Of a stretch of DNA of 64,000 nt, positions 52,401 to 57,126 are shown piece after piece. The translations under genes and the position numbers were made by a program. Numbering within the stretch: position 1 is the first letter of the stretch; each line of letters opens with the position of its first letter. The stretch comes from Symbiodinium natans. Taxonomy: Eukaryota > Sar > Dinophyceae > Suessiales > Symbiodiniaceae. The notes below the pieces were generated by a model. That model was not told the origin of the DNA. It searched no databases and worked only from the letters and a program-made list of their open reading frames with translations. The DNA lies in contig CAJNDS010002464.1 in NCBI GenBank assembly GCA_905221605.1, forward strand, positions 345,358-409,357, read 5' to 3'.

Positions 52401-54498
52401 CATATTTTCATCTGATTGTTCATGTTTATGTGTATATTTGCAGTCATCATCTTCCTCTTGGGCTGATTACAGGATCATATGGAGGGTTTCCGAAAATGAG
52501 GGTACCCGTTTTGGGGGCCCTTTATATAAGGGGGATCCCATTCTATTTGGGGTAGAGAGGGGTGCCCCCATTTTTGAGAAGCCCCCGCATATTGAGGAGC
52601 ATTCTTCAGAACCCCTAAACCTAAACCCCAAACCCCAAACCCCAAACCCTAAGCCCTAAAACCCAAACCCGAAACCCGAAACCCGAAACCCTAAACCCTA
52701 AACCCTAAAACCCTAAACCCTAAACCCTAAACCCTAAACCCTAAACCCTAAACCCTAAACCCTAAACAGCGCCAGCTGTGAGCCAGGCAGCTCATCCTCC
52801 AGGAGCGCGAGAAGGCCAACAGCCGCCGGGCGATGGCCGAGCAGATCGCCAAGGCAGGGTTTAGGGTTTAGGGTTTAGGGTTTAGGGTTTAGGGTTTAGG
52901 GGTTAGGGTTTAGGGTTTCGGGTTTCGGGTTTCGGGTTTCGGGCTTAGAGTTCTGTCGACAGGACTTCTGGGTGTGCAGATTTCCTACCCTTTAGGGCTT
53001 AGGGTCTTCGGGGCTCTTAGGGTTTAGGGTTTAAGGGGCTATGAGTCCCTTAAAGGCCTTCCTCAATATGCGCCTGATATGGCCCTTCTGTTCCCTTGGA
53101 GGATCTCTAAAGGGTCCCTAAACGGGGTCCAAGGTAGAGCCCCATGAGGTTTCGGGTTTGGGTACGGGGCTTAAACCCAACGATCGCGGAGCCAAAAGCA
53201 GTGGTTGTTTCTGGTTCTTCCTGGGCCCCATGTAGGTGAGGCGGGGGGGGGGGGGGGAGAGGGAGAGTTTGCTTTAAGGTTTGGAAGCTTGCTAGGCTTT
53301 TGGAACAGGTTTGCGAAAAAATGCTTAGGAAGCTTCCAGCTGTCTGGGGAACGCAAGAACATGTGCCCTTTTTGATTCCTGGATGGCTGGGGAAGAGGCT
53401 CAGGCAGTCGGAGTTCAAGCTTGTCTAACTTGTCTAGGCCCTAAACCACCCTAAGCCCTAAACCCCAAACCCTCACTTCTGTCCCCTTAATCCAAGTATC
53501 GCTCTTTCGCGAAACCCAGGAGAACCTCCAGCTGCGAGCCCAGAAAGTGGAGCAGACCAAGGTCTCGCCATTTGCCAAAGCTTACCCCAAGCCCTGCTTA
53601 CCTGGTGCCCTTGAGAGTTTCGTGTTGGGATGTTCCCCCTCGTACTAACAGTCCTTAATAGTGATAAAACCCTAAGAGCATGCCCATTCTTCTACCTTCA
53701 CTCCACGTGTCTCCATGTACCGCGCGGGGTTTTGCGGCCGCGGCCGCTCAACCCTAAAACCTAAACCCTAAACCCTAAGCCCAAAGAGGAGCCCTCAAGC
53801 TGCTTTCTGTGCGAGCTATGCTGCAATCCTCCTCTCCGAAGCCTCGCAGCAGGGAATCATTGGCATTCCTGGACGCCCAACATCCTAAACTCTAAGCCCT
53901 GAACAAACTGATTCAGGGTGGGTTCAGGGTTTATGCTTTAGGCTTTAGGCTTTAGGCTTTAGGCTTTAGGCTTTAGGCTTTAGGCTTAGGCTTTAGGCTT
54001 TAGGCTTTAGGCTTTAGGCTTTAGGCTTTAGGCTTTAGGCTTTCGGCTTTAGGCTTTAGGCTTTAGGCTTTAGGCTTTAGGCTTTAGGCTTTAGGCTTTA
54101 GGCTTTAGGTTTTAGGCTTTAGGCTTTAGGCTTTAGGCTTTAGGCTTTAGGCTTTAGGTTTGGGGGCTTAGGATTTTTTGGGTTTAGGGTCTAGGGCGGG
54201 TTAGGAGCTTTCTAAACCCCTAATGTAGGGGTCGGAATAATTACTAATAGTATCCCCTTATCTCCCCCTTTAAAAGCTGTACGAGAAGAACCCCCAAAAC
54301 TCCATTCTATGTAGGCCCCCCTCGTATATCCAGCAACAAATGTCACTAGTCCTGGATCGTTGAACTTGAAGAGTAAGGAGTTGATGTCCCCTGTGACTGC
54401 GAGTGAGCATTTGCCGTTTGGGCCAGAAGCTGAAAGAGATGTACACCAACAAGTTCTCGGACGACTTCTTCGCGCAGTTTGGGACCACCACCCGATGA
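31440..54498 (+). CDS. RIB43A: RIB43A-family flagellar doublet-microtubule protein, 22 micro-exons
   Basis: RIB43A proteins are filamentous microtubule inner proteins of the axonemal doublet ribbon, about 380 aa. The model has 22 exons of 32-83 nt totalling 1152 nt (383 residues plus stop), with phase kept at every junction but boundaries uncertain at exons 1, 11 and 12. Family hallmarks appear in order: RRQRIFDSKRRLIGIDKQ, TLDAQVAEHQ, SDTFDLNDP, RLGDDDKRCGAASLLKFGGE, QKQQVMFIEQQKFEK, HDPFLNE, and the C-terminus YTNKFSDDFFAQFGTTTR. Length matches the family. Introns of 0.4-2.8 kb make up 95% of the gene and are filled with telomere-like arrays and MITEs. Donors are mostly GC. No promoter is visible; trans-splicing is expected in this group. 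Confidence 0.9.
32480..32578. mobile_element. TIR element, family 1
   Basis: CTTGGTAGCCCACAGGTACC at the left, GATTACTGGGCTACGAAG at the right, 99 bp. Confidence 0.7.
32800..34316. other. RIB43A intron 1, non-repetitive part
   Basis: Mixed unique DNA with poly-G/C runs at 33001-33014 and 33240-33258. Two islands are open (MVAGSTNVPDDLEHLDGG near 33125; CRGLDTHVLDGTVRARLS near 33812) but fit neither phase nor family and are not called. Confidence 0.4.
34317..34352 (+). CDS. RIB43A: RIB43A exon 2
   Basis: After CAGTGGCAG; reads ERLAREVARRRQ; GC donor (GCTCCC). Continues into exon 3 as the Arg-rich helix before RIFDSKRR. Confidence 0.65.
34811..34897 (+). mobile_element. Short element, family 3 (opposite orientation)
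   Basis: GGGGTTTCCGAAAATGGTGG, AATAAGGATTACAGC, CAGGGTCCCCTATTTTGGGG. Confidence 0.5.
35035..35098 (-). repeat. CCCTAAA array, upstream of exon 3
   Basis: C-rich units ending about 28 bp before the acceptor. Confidence 0.95.
35127..35192 (+). CDS. RIB43A: RIB43A exon 3
   Basis: After CCGGACAG; reads LELERRQRIFDSKRRLIGID and KQ; GC donor (GCGCAT). The block RIFxxKRRxIGxD is the N-terminal family signature. An alternative acceptor at 35108 would add PSIAGQ. Confidence 0.9.
35205..35297 (+). repeat. TTTAGGG array, downstream of exon 3
   Basis: About 13 G-rich units starting 13 bp after the donor. Confidence 0.97.
35505..35595 (-). repeat. CCCTAAA array, upstream of exon 4
   Basis: C-rich units ending about 13 bp before the acceptor; complementary to the array at 35205. 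Confidence 0.97.
35608..35666 (+). CDS. RIB43A: RIB43A exon 4
   Basis: After TTCACCAG; reads TLDAQVAEHQQMKEEQKQR and ends in phase 2; GC donor (GCCTCC). Directly continues IGIDKQ. Confidence 0.92.
35692..35810 (+). repeat. TTTAGGG array, downstream of exon 4
   Basis: About 17 G-rich units starting 26 bp after the donor. Confidence 0.97.
37058..37112 (+). CDS. RIB43A: RIB43A exon 5
   Basis: After ATGGCAG; reads LEEDREMLALDKQLKLHE after completing an Asp; GC donor (GCAGGG). Confidence 0.75.
37478..37572 (+). mobile_element. Short element, family 3 (opposite orientation)
   Basis: TGGGGGTTTCCGAAATTAGT, GGTACCTTATTGGGTCC, GGGTCCCCTATTTTCGTACA. Confidence 0.5.
37640..37845 (-). repeat. CCCTAAA array in RIB43A intron 5
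   Basis: About 29 C-rich units with two single-base variants. Confidence 0.97.
38081..38127 (+). CDS. RIB43A: RIB43A exon 6
   Basis: After GATTCCTAG; reads AAKKQMLHELEKECR, ends in phase 2; GC donor (GCCAAC). Confidence 0.8.
38740..38812 (+). CDS. RIB43A: RIB43A exon 7
   Basis: After AATGTCAG; reads FSGQNLSKEKSDTFDLNDPL and RIRK; GT donor (GTGGCG). DTFDLNDP is a strong family block. A 23-bp near-copy of its acceptor region lies at 38639-38661. Confidence 0.92.
39093..39106. repeat. (TA)n microsatellite
   Basis: Short TA run inside an AT-rich patch of about 39040-39190, within intron 7. Confidence 0.9.
39200..39356 (-). repeat. CCCTAAA array in RIB43A intron 7
   Basis: About 22 near-perfect C-rich units. 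Confidence 0.97.
39445..39500 (+). repeat. TTTAGGG array in RIB43A intron 7
   Basis: About seven G-rich units 90 bp after the C-rich array, potentially foldable with it. Confidence 0.9.
39850..39889 (+). CDS. RIB43A: RIB43A exon 8
   Basis: After CTGGGCAG; reads ADPIRLGDDDKRC, phase 1; GC donor (GCGCCT). A canonical GTGAGT eight bases further would add GAL but breaks the phase with exon 9, so the GC site is preferred. Confidence 0.88.
39940..41580. other. RIB43A intron 8
   Basis: 1.7 kb, mostly unique GC-rich DNA and family-8 repeat pieces. Several overlapping ORFs (for example 40867-41325) have no family resemblance. Confidence 0.4.
41341..41430 (-). mobile_element. Degenerate TIR-type element (family 8, family 1-like)
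   Basis: On the minus strand it reads GGGCCACTGAGCAGCCTAGG, AAAGGGTACCCTTTTTGGTT, CTTATAAGGCAGCAAACCC, which parallels the family 1 layout. A similar piece lies at 59088-59157. Confidence 0.4.
41581..41612 (+). CDS. RIB43A: RIB43A exon 9
   Basis: After CCGCCCAG; reads AASLLKFGGE after completing a Gly; GA donor (GACTCG) preferred because it restores GGEDLMK. A GT donor five bases earlier would give KFGEQDLMK instead. Confidence 0.85.
42164..42208 (+). CDS. RIB43A: RIB43A exon 10
   Basis: After AAGAGCAG; reads DLMKPERKRQQQKQQ; GC donor (GCCAGG). Confidence 0.9.
42466..42545. repeat. A-rich and (TA)n low-complexity tract
   Basis: AAAAAAAAAGAAAA, AATAAATAAATAA and TATATATATATA in RIB43A intron 10. 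It explains the Tyr/Ile-rich minus ORF. Confidence 0.95.
42625..42657 (+). CDS. RIB43A: RIB43A exon 11
   Basis: After CTTGAAGAG; reads VMFIEQQKFEK; GC donor (GCCCTG). The right border is uncertain (ALA may be included). Confidence 0.75.
42715..42808 (+). repeat. TTTAGGG array, downstream of exon 11
   Basis: About 13 G-rich units. Confidence 0.97.
43204..43242 (+). CDS. RIB43A: RIB43A exon 12
   Basis: Reads QKLRKEMLKEQNG; both borders uncertain (acceptor GAAGAG or GAGCAG; donor GA after GGC). Heptad-like charged helix as expected at this point of the protein. Confidence 0.65.
43352..43454. mobile_element. Short TIR element, family 2
   Basis: TTGGGATGTTCCCCCTTGTA at the left, GGGGGAACATCCCAA at the right; inner TAGGGATTACA pairs with the opposite half. 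Confidence 0.75.
43700..43785 (-). repeat. Dispersed repeat, family of 4175/4925 (opposite strand)
   Basis: GGCTCCCTAAGCTTCCCTAA and ACCTACCCCCCATGACC are the complement of the copies at 4175 and 4925. Confidence 0.5.
44066..44140 (+). repeat. G-rich minisatellite
   Basis: Units of GGGGGTGGGAG merging into a G run of about 17; strong potential for G-quadruplex. In RIB43A intron 12. Confidence 0.95.
44683..44721 (+). CDS. RIB43A: RIB43A exon 13
   Basis: After CTAAACAG; reads ALRNEMEARDAES; GT donor (GTGGCT). Confidence 0.85.
44913..44985 (+). repeat. Two poly-G tracts
   Basis: Runs of about 19 and 15 G followed by GGGTGGGTGGG. Likely sites of assembly error. Confidence 0.9.
45218..45317. 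mobile_element. Short TIR element, family 2
   Basis: TTGGGATGTTCCCCCTTATG, CTAACAGTCCTGAAAAGGAT at the left; GGACTGCTAGTATAAGGAGG and ATTCCAA at the right. Confidence 0.75.
45972..46028 (+). CDS. RIB43A: RIB43A exon 14
   Basis: After AAACCCAG; reads SALKANEQSLRKELQQMQQ; GC donor (GCGGAG). Confidence 0.9.
46085..46232. other. AT-rich island in RIB43A intron 14
   Basis: About 150 bp with A+T near 70%, sharply unlike the flanks, with AAGCATCAATTATATTGCTG and CATAAATAATTG. Similar words occur in the AT-rich block at 60225-60600. Confidence 0.6.
46855..46910 (+). repeat. TTTAGGG telomere-like array
   Basis: About eight G-rich units, ending GGGTTAGGG. Confidence 0.95.
47062..47112 (+). repeat. 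Tandem CTTTCCCTCAAAAC repeat
   Basis: Four to five copies of a 13-14 bp unit CTTCCCTCAAAAC, in RIB43A intron 15. Confidence 0.85.
47202..47246 (+). CDS. RIB43A: RIB43A exon 15
   Basis: After CCGGCCAG; reads DANLDRAAERAALQQ; GC donor (GCGTTT). Confidence 0.92.
48451..48501 (+). CDS. RIB43A: RIB43A exon 16
   Basis: After TCTCAGCAG; reads AQREQEALMDAAELHHH; GC donor (GCGCCT). G-rich repeats precede it, an exception to the usual polarity. Confidence 0.9.
49134..49216 (+). CDS. RIB43A: RIB43A exon 17
   Basis: After CGCCGCAG; reads CHDPFLNERTDNTNPNGKVR and RAEFKGL, phase 2; GT donor (GTGTTG). DPFLNE is a family block. Confidence 0.93.
49220..49325 (+). repeat. TTTAGGG then GATTAGG array
   Basis: Seven normal units followed by about eight GGGATTA units, a homogenised variant block starting right after the donor of exon 17. 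Confidence 0.95.
49400..49485 (+). repeat. TTTAGGG telomere-like array
   Basis: About 12 G-rich units. Confidence 0.97.
50186..50272 (-). mobile_element. Short element, family 3
   Basis: GCAAATCCCTTATAATAGGA, ATCCCAATATGGTACCCCTA, GTTTCGGAAACGCCC. Confidence 0.55.
51120..51245. mobile_element. Family 2 element split by a CCCTAAA array
   Basis: TAGTACCCTTTATTGTAATCCCT is followed by about ten CCCTAAA units and then CTTAAGGACTGTTAGTATTA and GGGGGAGCATCCCAAC. In intact copies TAATCCCT is followed directly by ATTAAGGACTG, so the array lies inside the element. Confidence 0.7.
51249..51324 (+). CDS. RIB43A: RIB43A exon 18
   Basis: After CCCAACAG (the end of the family 2 element); reads YATSQGRRLLEQQAAEQGMQ and KKQDK; GT donor (GTGCGG). 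The element end thus supplies the acceptor. Confidence 0.85.
51336..51520 (+). repeat. TTTAGGG and GGGGTTTA array, downstream of exon 18
   Basis: Normal units, then a block of about 12 eight-base TTTAGGGG units, then normal units. Confidence 0.97.
51595..51665 (-). repeat. CCCTAAA array in RIB43A intron 18
   Basis: C-rich units closely following the G-rich array. Confidence 0.95.
51780..51850 (+). repeat. TTTAGGG array in RIB43A intron 18
   Basis: G-rich units about 50 bp before the acceptor of exon 19, an exception to the usual polarity. Confidence 0.95.
51902..51945 (+). CDS. RIB43A: RIB43A exon 19
   Basis: After GATTGCAG; reads AEENRFALLQEATR, phase 2; GC donor (GCCAGC). Confidence 0.9.
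52074..52100 (+). repeat. (GT)n microsatellite
   Basis: About 12 GT/GC dinucleotides in intron 19. Confidence 0.9.
52480..52598 (+). mobile_element. Short element, family 3 (opposite orientation)
   Basis: GGAGGGTTTCCGAAAATGAG, GGTACCCGTTTTGGGG, TTTATATAAGGGGGATCCCA. Confidence 0.55.
52675..52767 (-). repeat. CCCTAAA array, upstream of exon 20
   Basis: C-rich units ending about 20 bp before the acceptor. Confidence 0.97.
52787..52853 (+). CDS. RIB43A: RIB43A exon 20
   Basis: After GTGAGCCAG; reads QLILQEREKANSRRAMAEQI and AK; GC donor (GCAGGG). An upstream CAG at 52769 would place a TGA in frame and is rejected. Confidence 0.93.
52856..52945 (+). repeat. TTTAGGG / TTTCGGG array, downstream of exon 20
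   Basis: G-rich units start within three bases of the donor. Confidence 0.97.
53032..53150. repeat. Partial relative of the element at 3553
   Basis: Shares GATATGGCCCTTCTGTTCCC, AAGGTAGAGCCCCATGAGG order with the inner and right part of 3553-3814. Confidence 0.4.
53520..53561 (+). CDS. RIB43A: RIB43A exon 21
   Basis: After GAAACCCAG; reads ENLQLRAQKVEQTK; GT donor (GTCTCG). Confidence 0.93.
53625..53665 (+). mobile_element. Left half of a family 2 element
   Basis: TTGGGATGTTCCCCCTCGTA, CTAACAGTCCTTAATAGTGA; the right half is absent. Confidence 0.6.
53938..54165 (+). repeat. TTTAGGC variant array
   Basis: About 31 units, nearly all TTTAGGC, a single-base variant homogenised over 228 bp. 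In RIB43A intron 21. Confidence 0.98.
54427..54498 (+). CDS. RIB43A: RIB43A exon 22 (terminal)
   Basis: After TTTGGGCCAG; reads KLKEMYTNKFSDDFFAQFGT and TTR to TGA. The family C-terminus (YTN...FF.QFgTttR) is unmistakable. Confidence 0.96.
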   Translation, partial: KLKEMYTNKFSDDFFAQFGTTTR

Positions 54499-55687
54499 GG
54501 CCATGCACTTTCTCCCTAGCGATAGTATTTTGCACGCCATAACTTTCACTGCTGAGTAGTTGGAGCGCGGCGCGTATCTCGCCGCGTGGTTTCCTTCGGT
54601 TTCTTGCGTGGGGTGGCTGGGGGGGGGTGGGGGGGGGGCGATAATTCCGCCCCCCCTATTGCAACTTGCCAGCATGTCCTCAGTCATTTAGTGCTCCAGT
54701 TTGCAGGGTTTGGGGCTTGGAGTTTAGCCTTGATGTTGGGCTTCGGGGTTTAGGCCTCTGGCAACTCTGCAGATGCTAAGACTTAAACCGTAGCCCTCCG
54801 ACTTGCTAAATCCGCCCTATGGGCTTGGGGGGGGTTAGGGTTTAGGGTTTAGGGTGTATAGGGCTTAGGGGGTTTAAGGGTACTTACGGCTCTGCTTTGT
54901 CCCAGGGTTTAGGGCTAGGACTGAGGATTGAGGATGTGGGGCTTAGGGTCGAGGTCTCTGGGTTTGAGGTTCTGCGTTGAGGTTTTCCCAAAACCTGATT
55001 CCGGAAATCCTACTGCCCCAGAATCCTCAAGCAACTTTTCCTATAAAGCCCTACACCTTAAAACATCCCTAAGCCCCTAAACTCTAAACCCCTGAAAGCC
55101 CTAAAATCCTTGAAAACGGAAAGTAGTTTTAGGCATTTCAGAACTCCTTAAAGGGAGTGAATTCCCTAGGCGAAAACACTAAAATACGTGTTTCCCCCTT
55201 AGAGTGCCGTTTATAACGCGCTCCCACCTCTCAGGACGCCGAGTACCTTGTAAATAGCACCATTTTTTGCAAATTCCAGCCATCTTAATTTTCAATCTCT
55301 GTACGAAAACGCACGGCGAGATGTGCGCCGCGCACCTAGTTGCAGTAGGCGAACTGAAGCGAAAGTGGAACATGTTGTAACTCAATCTCCAAAGCATTGG
55401 GTTCGGAAAGCGTACAAAGAGATGAAATGGCCCAGCCTTCCTTTAGATGTTGTTTCCACCTGGAAAGGCCTGGCAAGGGGGCATGACTTTCTTTTGGGAG
55501 GCCCCCTGCTTCATGGTTTGGACACTGCCCTGGACCCGCTAAACTATGTTTCTATGTGCAAGGACGTGCCCCACGATTTCGGGAGGCGTGGCGCGCATGT
55601 TAATAACAGATGGGTTTGGTGTGAAAAAGATGCATCCGAAACCCAAAGCCCTTCACGAACGCGAACCAACAAAGCTTGCGCGATTCG
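54499..55687. other. Intergenic, downstream of RIB43A
   Basis: A G run at about 54619-54638, degenerate G-rich repeats and unique DNA. The ORF at 55323-55736 (137 codons) lacks family resemblance; a different frame within it holds the candidate start exon at 55688. Confidence 0.4.
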
Positions 55688-55732
55688 ATGGATGAGATGG
55701 CTAAGAAGACCACGGCCGAGTGTCACGGCTTT
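55688..55732 (+). CDS. Candidate first exon, unidentified gene E
   Basis: ATG-initiated, reads MDEMAKKTTAECHGF before GTAGAA; followed by TTTAGGG units. Confidence 0.3.
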
Positions 55733-56049
55733 GTAGAAATCAAAAGGGGGTAGGGTTTAGGGTTTAGGGTTCAGGGTGCAGGGTTTAGGGTTTAGCGTTT
55801 ACGGTTCAGGGTTTAGGCGTGTGAATTGTCCCTGTCCAGGACCAGACTGACCTGTCCCACGCCCTACCAGCCCTAACGCCCTTGACTCGATTGGCCGGCC
55901 CGGCTGAACCAAACAAGCCACCACACATTTCAGGGTTTAGAGCTTCGGATGACCCGCCGACCATGAGCAAGTCTCAAAGAGCCAAGAACCTGCAAAAAGC
56001 GACTCCTTGTCACACAGACAAGAGCCTAAACTCTATACCCTAAACCCAA

Positions 56050-56105
56050 AACCCAAAACCCTAAACCCTAAACCCTAAACCCTAAACCCTAAACCCTAAA
56101 CCCTA
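56050..56105 (-). repeat. CCCTAAA telomere-like array
   Basis: About eight C-rich units upstream of the candidate exon at 56154. Confidence 0.95.
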
Positions 56106-56153
56106 ACGCTCAACGCCAAACCCAAGTGTCCAAGTGCGGCCTTCCGTCTTCAG

Positions 56154-56220
56154 GACATTCGGCTCCACCTGAGTGGGGGGTTGCGGAAAACTGGCTTCTG
56201 GTCCTGGAGCTCAGCTAATT
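56154..56220 (+). CDS. Candidate exon, unidentified gene E
   Basis: After CGTCTTCAG; in the phase left by 55688-55732 reads DIRLHLSGGLRKTGFWSWSS. Right border unclear. Confidence 0.3.
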
Positions 56221-57038
56221 TGTTAAGGTTTTAGGGTTTGGGGTTTAGGTTTTAGGGTTTAGGGTTTAGGGTGAGATCTTCTGAATCAGGGGGTGTATGG
56301 ATCTTGGGGCGTAATTAAGGCGAAATTTTTCCAGTGAGAACAGTTTCAGTTTCAGGGGCATAGCTCATCTCTTCGTGGGTTGCAGTTGCAGCAAGGCTTC
56401 AGGCGCAGGGTCCAGGGGGGTTTCATGTGTAGTCCAGGCACGCTCTCCGGTGAAGCATGCCGCTCAATTGGTGATGTGCTTCATCGTGTTTGCTGCGACG
56501 CCGGGTCTCCGAGGGCAGTCGCTGTTTCACTTGGCCTGATGCTGGAGAAATTCGCCAAGATTGCAACATGATGTGAGTTTGCACCACTTATCTCGGATGT
56601 GTGCAAGTAGTATCTCTTATCTAGGATATGTTCAGTATGAAGCCTTGACACGAAACTCCCAGCCCTGGGGATCGCAGAGCTCGAAAAATTCCTAAATCAT
56701 CCAGCTCCAGCCCGATCCATATCTGCGCAGTTCTCGTATCAACAAAGGGCTTAAGGAGTTTCGGGAGGTTCCCTAAACCCTTGACCCTTAACCCTAAACC
56801 CCTAAACCCTTGTGAAAATTATCACCTAGTCAAGAGTGCAGAGTGTACAGCCGAGGTCACATCTCCCCACATCATACTCCTTCTTCTAGAGCCCCTTGAG
56901 TATTTCCCAAGCCTTGCCCCCGAAACCCAAAACCCTAAACCCTGAACTTTCAGCACACCGTCCGAAGTGATCGGCTTTCAGCACACCCTTCAGCTCCCTT
57001 CAGCTCCCTTCAGCTCCCTCCTCGCGCCCGCGAAAGAA
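56221..57038. other. Intergenic, one doubtful exon
   Basis: 56432-56571 is open in two frames after AGTCCAG (GTLSGEACRSIGDVLHRVCC or KHAAQLVMCFIVFAATPGLR, both with a stop); no choice possible. The triple TCAGCTCCCT repeat at 56990-57020 lies just before the start codon of the next gene. Confidence 0.35.
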
Positions 57039-57126
57039 ATGAGCTGTCGCGCAGCGGCCCTCGCGTTGGCCCTTGTGGCCGTGTCCGCGGGAGCACTCGC
57101 ATCCTGTCAGTCGGCTGAGGCTGAGT
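57039..57126 (+). CDS. NHL gene exon 1 (signal peptide)
   Basis: ATG after GAAAGAA; reads MSCRAAALALALVAVSAGAL and ASCQSAEAE, phase 1. The in-frame upstream codon at 56967 would add 24 residues before the signal peptide and is less likely. GT donor (GTATCT). Confidence 0.75.

Noticed and set aside
52767-52786. Upstream CAG acceptor for RIB43A exon 20
   Set aside because: Using it puts TGA in frame (RQL-stop); the next CAG fits phase and family.
55323-55736. 137-residue ORF
   Set aside because: No family resemblance or splice context; codon pattern is unlike the confident exons, and another frame in its last part looks better.
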